From Trichoderma breve (lineage: Eukaryota > Ascomycota > Sordariomycetes > Hypocreales > Hypocreaceae): a stretch of DNA of 64,000 nt. Shown here in pieces: positions 57,782 through 64,000 of this stretch; the stretch's first letter is position 1; every line of letters begins with the position of its first letter. The notes under the pieces are model-generated. The model did not search any database and had not been told where the DNA came from. It saw nothing but the letters and a program-made list of their open reading frames with translations. The position numbers and the translations under genes are program-made. The DNA is taken from positions 558,001 to 622,000 of the forward strand of contig NW_026611593.1 in NCBI RefSeq assembly GCF_028502605.1, read 5' to 3'.

Positions 57782-60700
57782 TGTGGTGGTTGCTTCACCT
57801 CGAGGGTGCAAAGCCCCCTTGGTTTACTTGCGAGTCGTCTGAGTCTGGGTGTGCTGAATCGATATGACTAGATCAAGTGAGGCGTGAAGCAGCATGATGG
57901 TCGTTTAAGTCTTTTGAACCGGCAGACACGCATAAAGCACAAAGGGGTCCAGATGCGAAACACATGCCACGAGGCGCGTCGACAAAATCAGGCGGTTGCA
58001 ATTTGTGAAGCGGACAGGCCGGGGTTTGTTTGTGCCATTCGACAATGCGATGTGGAATTGGAATGAGTGCCAGTTCCGCCCCAGCAAGGCATGTAAGAAA
58101 GAGGCCTCAAATGCAAATGCAAGTCCAGACGAGCAAGCAAGCAGCTTTGGGGAGACAAAAAGAAACGAAGGAAGAAACGAGGGTGAGTAAGAATAAACGA
58201 TTGGGTGATTCTAGAGTGTAAATGTCAGACTATTGATTGGTCTCGCATTGCAGAAGAAGGAATCAAAAGGGCCCTCCGAAAAAAAAGAAAAGATGTGAAG
58301 CGGTAGGGTTCAAGTGGGAAGAAAACAGGGAGGAGGCAGCGACGTAATTTAGCGGATAGAGGGTGCAGCGATGGGCACTTGCAGAGGGGCCCTGTGGGCG
58401 CTGATCCGGCCGCTAGAGGGGGTCCTGCGAGCCTGGTACAGGTACTCGTACAGGTACATGCCGCTATTCTTGTACTGTGCCGTAGCGCTACTTTGCGGTG
58501 CTACGCCGCTGCAGTTGCTGCCAAGGTACGGGGCACTTGAGTGGCACTTGGGGGGTTGAGTGGCACCAGGTGCCCTGTGCGCTGGTGCTGCCGGGGCCAG
58601 GCTTGCCAGGTTTAGCGCCAACGGGGCCTGCGTGGGAGAAAATTCGGAGACGAGCGGGTTAGTCCCAGTTGGGCAAGTCGGCAGAGGCTGCTAGTACGAG
58701 TGCATACATAAGAATAGATCAAATGGTGGAAACTCCCGTTTGCTGGGCTAAGTGGATTTATGTGGTTTTGGGCGTCCATCTGTAGGTGCCTGGCATTGAT
58801 TCCTACACTGATTTGATTCATGTCATTCTGTGGCAGTCATCCTTTGTTTTACAGTGCCTGGAATAGGTACTCGTACGCACCTTTGGCAAACAAGTACATG
58901 TACACGCTGTCTGCAGCGCCAAGTCGGCAATGACTGGCGGAGAATTGGCCTCGACTGTATTGCTGCTGCGCCGGCGGTACAAGTACATGCAGCCCAGCAA
59001 TCACAGCGAAGCGATACCAAGCCACGAGCTCACTAAGGCACTGCTTCATGCACTGCACGACATGTACCGTCGCCGTCGTACGCACGTACAAGTACCCGTA
59101 GTCGTCTTTGGTCCGTGTATACATGTAGGAGCATGTCCCTCTGCATCTGCGCTGCACGTGCTGGGAAGCGGCGGCTAGTTCTGAAATATTACTCGAGTCG
59201 AGATGCATACGAGAGTGATGCTACGATATCATTTTCTATTTGTCTTTATTCGGCTGGTTTCTCCGTCCCGTATTCTTCTAGTCAAGCAATTTTTCAGTTC
59301 GTTTGCTCCGTTGCCCGCACCTTGTACGAAGTACCGGGGCTTGGGGGTCCCAGGGAAGCGGGACTTGTGCTCGGCCTGCCCAAGCCCCTGGGCCACGACA
59401 AGCCCAAGTACATGTACCAAGTACACACAACTTCCGGGCTCTGTGCCGGCACCAACAAGAAGTGTCCGGATGCTCATGTGCCAACAGCCAGAAGTAGCGC
59501 ATCGTATCCCGAGTGGGACAGGGACAAGATAGAAAGAGAAAACTGCATATTGCAAAAAGAGAAAACACTGCGCGGCGGGGTGGCAGGGGGTCGGTCAACT
59601 GCAGTCTGCAGAGCAGGAAAAAAGCATCAGACATGTCCCCTGCTGCTCGTTGAATAGGACCGGACCAGGCCCTGACTCCGTATCCCCCCCTCAATTCCCC
59701 TAGAGCCTCGAGAAACAAGGGCTCAGAGGGGTAGAGGGGCCAGTTTACAGTGCGGGCGGACCGCCAGTCTCTGCCCTACCCGCGCCATCTTGCTTGTCCG
59801 TGGCTGAACGACTTCTGACAGCGGCCGGGCTACTAGAATAGAGCTTACACGCAGTTGCCGGGCTGCCCATTGACAGCCTCAATGCCTGGACTTAATGCTT
59901 GCGTACGCCAATGAGTTGTAAAACCAACAGCACCATCAGGCAGCGTCCATGTGCCAATAAAACATTGATAGATATTGATAGCTCCGTTGGCCGTGCGTGT
60001 CGTGGCCTTGCTTGGCTCTTTGCTGTGCTCTGCTGCGCCGTGCTGTCGTACCCGGGACGCGTCAACTCAAGTCCCGATACATCCCAGCAGCCAATGTTGC
60101 GGCCGATTCCTGTCTGCAGGAGCCGGTACAGGTACTTGCAGTGGCCAAAGTGAGTGGCTAATAACAGGCCCGGTCATGCCCGGCCTTGGTTTGCCAATGG
60201 CTCTGGCAAAATCGAGTATTTTCTGCCACTAGCATGCATCAGAAATTGAAAAAAGGAATCAGATGGCCCAGCTCGAACCATTCACAGCGAGTCGCTTATT
60301 AGCATCGTCTGCGGGAGGTGTGATGGCTCGAGTCTCGTGGACTTTTTCTGCCAGTCCAGCGTCGTTGCGGCTTGCCACCGCGCAGCCACAATTCGTGTCT
60401 GGTGCTCTCGAATCAATAAGTCTTGTTGAGATGTCACTTCATGCTACAGCTCCAGCACATGCTACAGCACATGCTCCAGCGAGGTGAATGTGGTTGTTAC
60501 TCGACTGTATGCTGTACCGTGATTGATGTGATTCATGTCTTGTAGGTACCTGTACTGCTGTCTCTTGCGCGTAGAGTACACGAGTACATACGTCCTTTCG
60601 GGGGAAACGGCAGCTCCTTACTCCGAGTTCCGCGCAGGTCTCATGTCGTCTTCATGTTGCCTCATATTGCCTTGCCTCCATCTCCCGGCCCAGCCCCTTC

Positions 60701-63700
60701 AGCACCTCCAGCACACCCTTACGATCCCGTGCGCGGCAATGGTGGTGCACGGAACAGCCATGGCTGAGATTTGCTGCCGTCCGCTGCAATTTGCTCTGTG
60801 CCGTCCTCTCTGATTTCAATAGTCCAGGCCCAGCAGCCAGAGCTACTGTAGCGAGCGAAACAGGTGACGAGTCTGCTGCGGTCCTCGTCCCGCCATTCGC
60901 TCCGCTTGTGAGACATGACATTGCTTCTCCCGATCCCTAGGTGAGACATGTTCTTCTCTAGTCAGGATCCACCATTCTTGGGTGGCTTGACTGACGTTTG
61001 GACGAACAGGTACCTACCGTCCGGGTGGAGTCGCCAGTAACGGAGAACGCTCAATAGCCCGATCTCGACGCCATCCCGATCACTAAGACGGTCTTGATTT
61101 GAGCAGACAGGGACTCGATGCATCGCCGCACAGACGGGCATGTAGGTATGTAGGTACTCGTACATGTACGTGTATTGAGGCAAGCCGCACTCACTCGACA
61201 TGGACGTCGACTAATCAATCAACTCGGCTGACCCTCGCCGACTGATTCCACGGACTGCCATGGGGGAACGGAAGATGGAAGAAGAAAAAGCACTCGACTC
61301 TAAACCACTGACCAGGGGGCGTCAAACCCGAATGCCACTTGCTGATGCAAAATGAGCTACCCAAGAGTCCAGCGAGCACTATCTTCGTACAAGCAAAACC
61401 TCGACGCCGCAATGGAGCAGGCCCCAGACTTTTCTTAAGGCCGTCCCCATGCAGAGCCGGTGGTCCGCCGACAACAGTTGGTCTTTTGTCCAGTCCACGA
61501 TAAAACGATCCATCTGCATCTCCGTCGTCGTCCAGGCGCCCATTGTGGCTCTTGTGTGCGCTACGGCATGACTACATGTGCGTGCATGGGAGACATGTTG
61601 CGAGATGCCCAGTCTGTCTCTTGCTCATGCGCGTGCCTTCGTATCACTGAGGAACCATGAATTGCCCCCGCAGTAGACTTCGTATTCGTCAGATGGCTGC
61701 TGATACCTGCGATACCGAGACTACTACCCGAGGACTACCTGAAGACGTAAAGAGCATTACAGTCAATAGCAAAACGGGAGAGGCAAGCAAGCGCCGATTG
61801 TGCCAGATGAGCATGTCTTCGATCCCATTCTGACCACCATCCTGCCTCTGTACCTTGCATGTACTCGCCGTCTGGGCAAACGGAGTCGCCCAGCGATTGA
61901 ATATACCCGCGACAGCGCGCCCCACGCTAGGAGCCCGTTCATCAGCTACAGAGGCCAGGATGTTGTCCGTGGCGTCCGTGGCCGTACAGTGTGCCGTCCA
62001 ACGATTTCACACAGGCGCCGGCATTATCAGTGTTAAGGACATGCTTCCTTTTTCGACAGGGATGCCGCTGTAGCTCCCTGCTGCGATTCGATCCCTTGGA
62101 GGTCTTTGCGTCATGGCCTGGCAACCCCCAGCAGATCAGCCACGCAGACTTGATAAAACCTCGCGAGCCTTGCAACCCAAGCCCAAGCCAGCCCATCGAC
62201 AGTCAATCTCTGAGCTTGGAGATTTGGTCTAGCCAGAGCTCGACGTCATCGTGGCCAAGTCTGGCCTTGGAAGAGAGCTCGCCAAAGCAGGCTGAGCGAG
62301 TGCTGCCAGTGCAGTCCATGTACGCTTAACTTACAAGCTCTTGCTAGTGGCATCTTTGTGTCGTCTGTTTGCTCTTCTCGAATGTTGATCCGTCTCGCTT
62401 GCAGGGTGCTCAAGTCGACATTTGGCTGAATGAACATCATCTACCTCCTTGGGTAGAGCACACATGTACTTCTACCCGACGGCCATGTTGGCCCTTGGAG
62501 CCTCGCCCAAAATACAATTTGCAGGCGACAAGTCATCGCTGCATTGGTACTGTGACCTTCCATTGCATTGCTCCGTGCTGTGCCACGACACGTTGGACAT
62601 GCCCTGCCCGTGTCCTGCTCTATGTCTGGTGGGTGACAAGACCTGCCGTGCTTTCTACGCGCCGTCCTCTTCGCGCGCTTCCTTCGAGCTCCGGGGGGGT
62701 TTCAAAGCCCAGAATCCTCTCAACTTTGCCAGCAACATGGAATCAGTACGAATCCGCATCCGACTAGAGCAGCCTTCGCTGGTAAGTACAAAGCCCGCTG
62801 CGGATAAGCATCATGCAAGCAACCTAACCAAGATACTCTCCGCCAATCCTTGAAAGGCCGGGCCGAGCATGCCCAGTACGAGATGCTATGCTACGGTAGT
62901 TCGGGCAGATGGCCAGTGCCACCGCGAGTGGCCGCAAATGCAACGGCCCCCGTCAACTCAACGTCGTGCAACCAGTGAACAGCCAGGCGGGAGATTTGCC
63001 TAGCCCCAAGGATTTGCCAACTGGACTGGTGGTACATGCGTCTCTCGTTGCCCAAGTACCTCACTCTACGCATCCCGATATGGCCGTGGCCCATTCCATT
63101 TGTCATTAACGCAGCGCACGCAGGTACAGGGCACGTTGTACAAGCTGCGGTGATGAAATGTCCCTCGCCTCTTTTGGGTATCCTTGGCACTAATGGGGAT
63201 GGCAGTGAATAGCAAACAACGAGGCAGTCTCAGGCGAGTGGCATCTTATCTGCAAGCTCCCTACGTGCTTTACGAAAACATAAGAAAAAATCTGTCTTGA
63301 AACCCTCCGGGCGGATGATAGATGACCACGTGGACGGGATGGGACATTTCATTAGGGCCCGACTTAATCTCAACTGTGTGTGTGTGTGTCGATGGCGCCA
63401 CATCAACCAGCAGTTGAGCTAAGGCCCATCTGCAGCATAGATGAGACGGGTGGAAGGCATTGGTGATTCATCATTCAAGCCAGACCTCCCCCCTTTTGGT
63501 CTCGTTTCTTTGGTGGCGAGCTTGATTCCGACAGACTCCTCTTGCAGAAGCGTGTTAACCTGCATCAATGGTTATGCCAAGTACTTGGATGGATGCTGTG
63601 CTTCGTAGACGTAATTAACTCTACAGCTTCTGGTGAGCAGACAACTACGTTGTGAAACGGGCTGATTTCTTGAAGGGGTCTTGTCCTACCCCCCCTTCAC

Positions 63701-64000
63701 GACACAACTCTTTCCATTGGTTCAGAGCAAAGAATCCATGACCCGGCAATTCCAATGAAGGCTACAGTACCTTTCTCGCTTTTCTGTGTTCGCATTGCCA
63801 CAGAGCTGAATTGTCGAATGAAGGGCAGCTATTTTGAAATTAAAAAACGCCATGGTGAAATTGGATGACCAAACTTATCGCCGCAGCAACGTCATCTGTG
63901 CGTGAATTGGCCACTGTTCAACTGGCTTGGGAACCAACAAGTGCTCTGAACAAATCTTTGGGCTTTTGCCAAGCCAATTGTCTACGGTGCTCGGCAAGTT
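57782..64000. other. 6.2-kb region without a supported gene, GTAC-rich
   Basis: No open frame here shows a family motif or convincing length, and none is continued by plausible introns. From about 58430 to 61170 the word GTAC is frequent, roughly 30 occurrences by hand count in 2.7 kb, often in clusters such as GGTACAGGTACTCGTACAGG (58434-58453). A CA/GCT-rich short repeat lies at 60440-60485 and a (GT)7-8 tract at 63374-63389. It may hold the promoter or long leader of a gene beyond 64000. Confidence 0.45.

Noticed and set aside
1..64000. CRISPR array or bacterial operon features
   Set aside because: The gene structure is fungal with spliceosomal introns; the tandem repeats seen lack unique spacers.

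Overview
This window is nuclear DNA of a filamentous ascomycete, most likely a sordariomycete close to Hypocreales/Trichoderma. The support is compact genes with 50-130 bp introns, GTRNGT donors and CTAAC-type branch points, Zn2Cys6 regulators, STAND/NLR proteins, and single-copy genes of the Pezizomycotina type (Nuf2, AP-3 beta, Bqt4-like, RhoGDI, Ppg1). The lineage is inferred from gene style only. Exon coordinates were built by hand; every spliced model keeps frame and has a length divisible by three.

Left part (1-9.7 kb): a compact catabolic cluster. An acyl-CoA synthetase (minus strand, cut by the window edge) faces an HSD10-like short-chain dehydrogenase. Next come an SCP-x-type thiolase, a Zn2Cys6 regulator and a DAL5-type MFS carrier. 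The dehydrogenase ends in SRL and the thiolase in AKL, both peroxisomal targeting signals. Together they suggest import, CoA activation, 3-hydroxyacyl oxidation and thiolysis of an unknown acid under a local regulator.

Next (10.4-16.4 kb): an NLR-type NACHT protein, an intron-bearing tRNA-Thr(AGU) and a decayed helicase-like relic. From 16.5 to 38 kb lie housekeeping genes: Nuf2, an uncharacterised protein, AP-3 beta, an RTA1-family membrane protein, 3-hydroxyisobutyrate dehydrogenase, a Bqt4-like nuclear-membrane protein, RhoGDI, Ppg1 phosphatase and a CCHC zinc-knuckle protein. A tRNA-like Pol III gene of unclear identity sits at 22.3 kb.

From 40.3 to 46.1 kb an ACR-2-like Zn2Cys6 regulator is divergent from a 14-TM-type MFS exporter, with palindromic candidate sites between them. 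A mitochondrial thioredoxin follows. The most unusual locus is 48.2-53.9 kb. A 1634-residue NACHT_N-NACHT-WD40 NLR gene carries two perfect or near-perfect in-frame 18-bp minisatellites. It is bracketed by arrays of a 29-bp AT-rich repeat that are in opposite orientation at the two ends, so it looks like an inverted-repeat-bounded cassette.

The right end holds one long disordered protein gene (55.4-57.8 kb) and then more than 6 kb with no gene that I can support. That stretch is rich in GTAC words.
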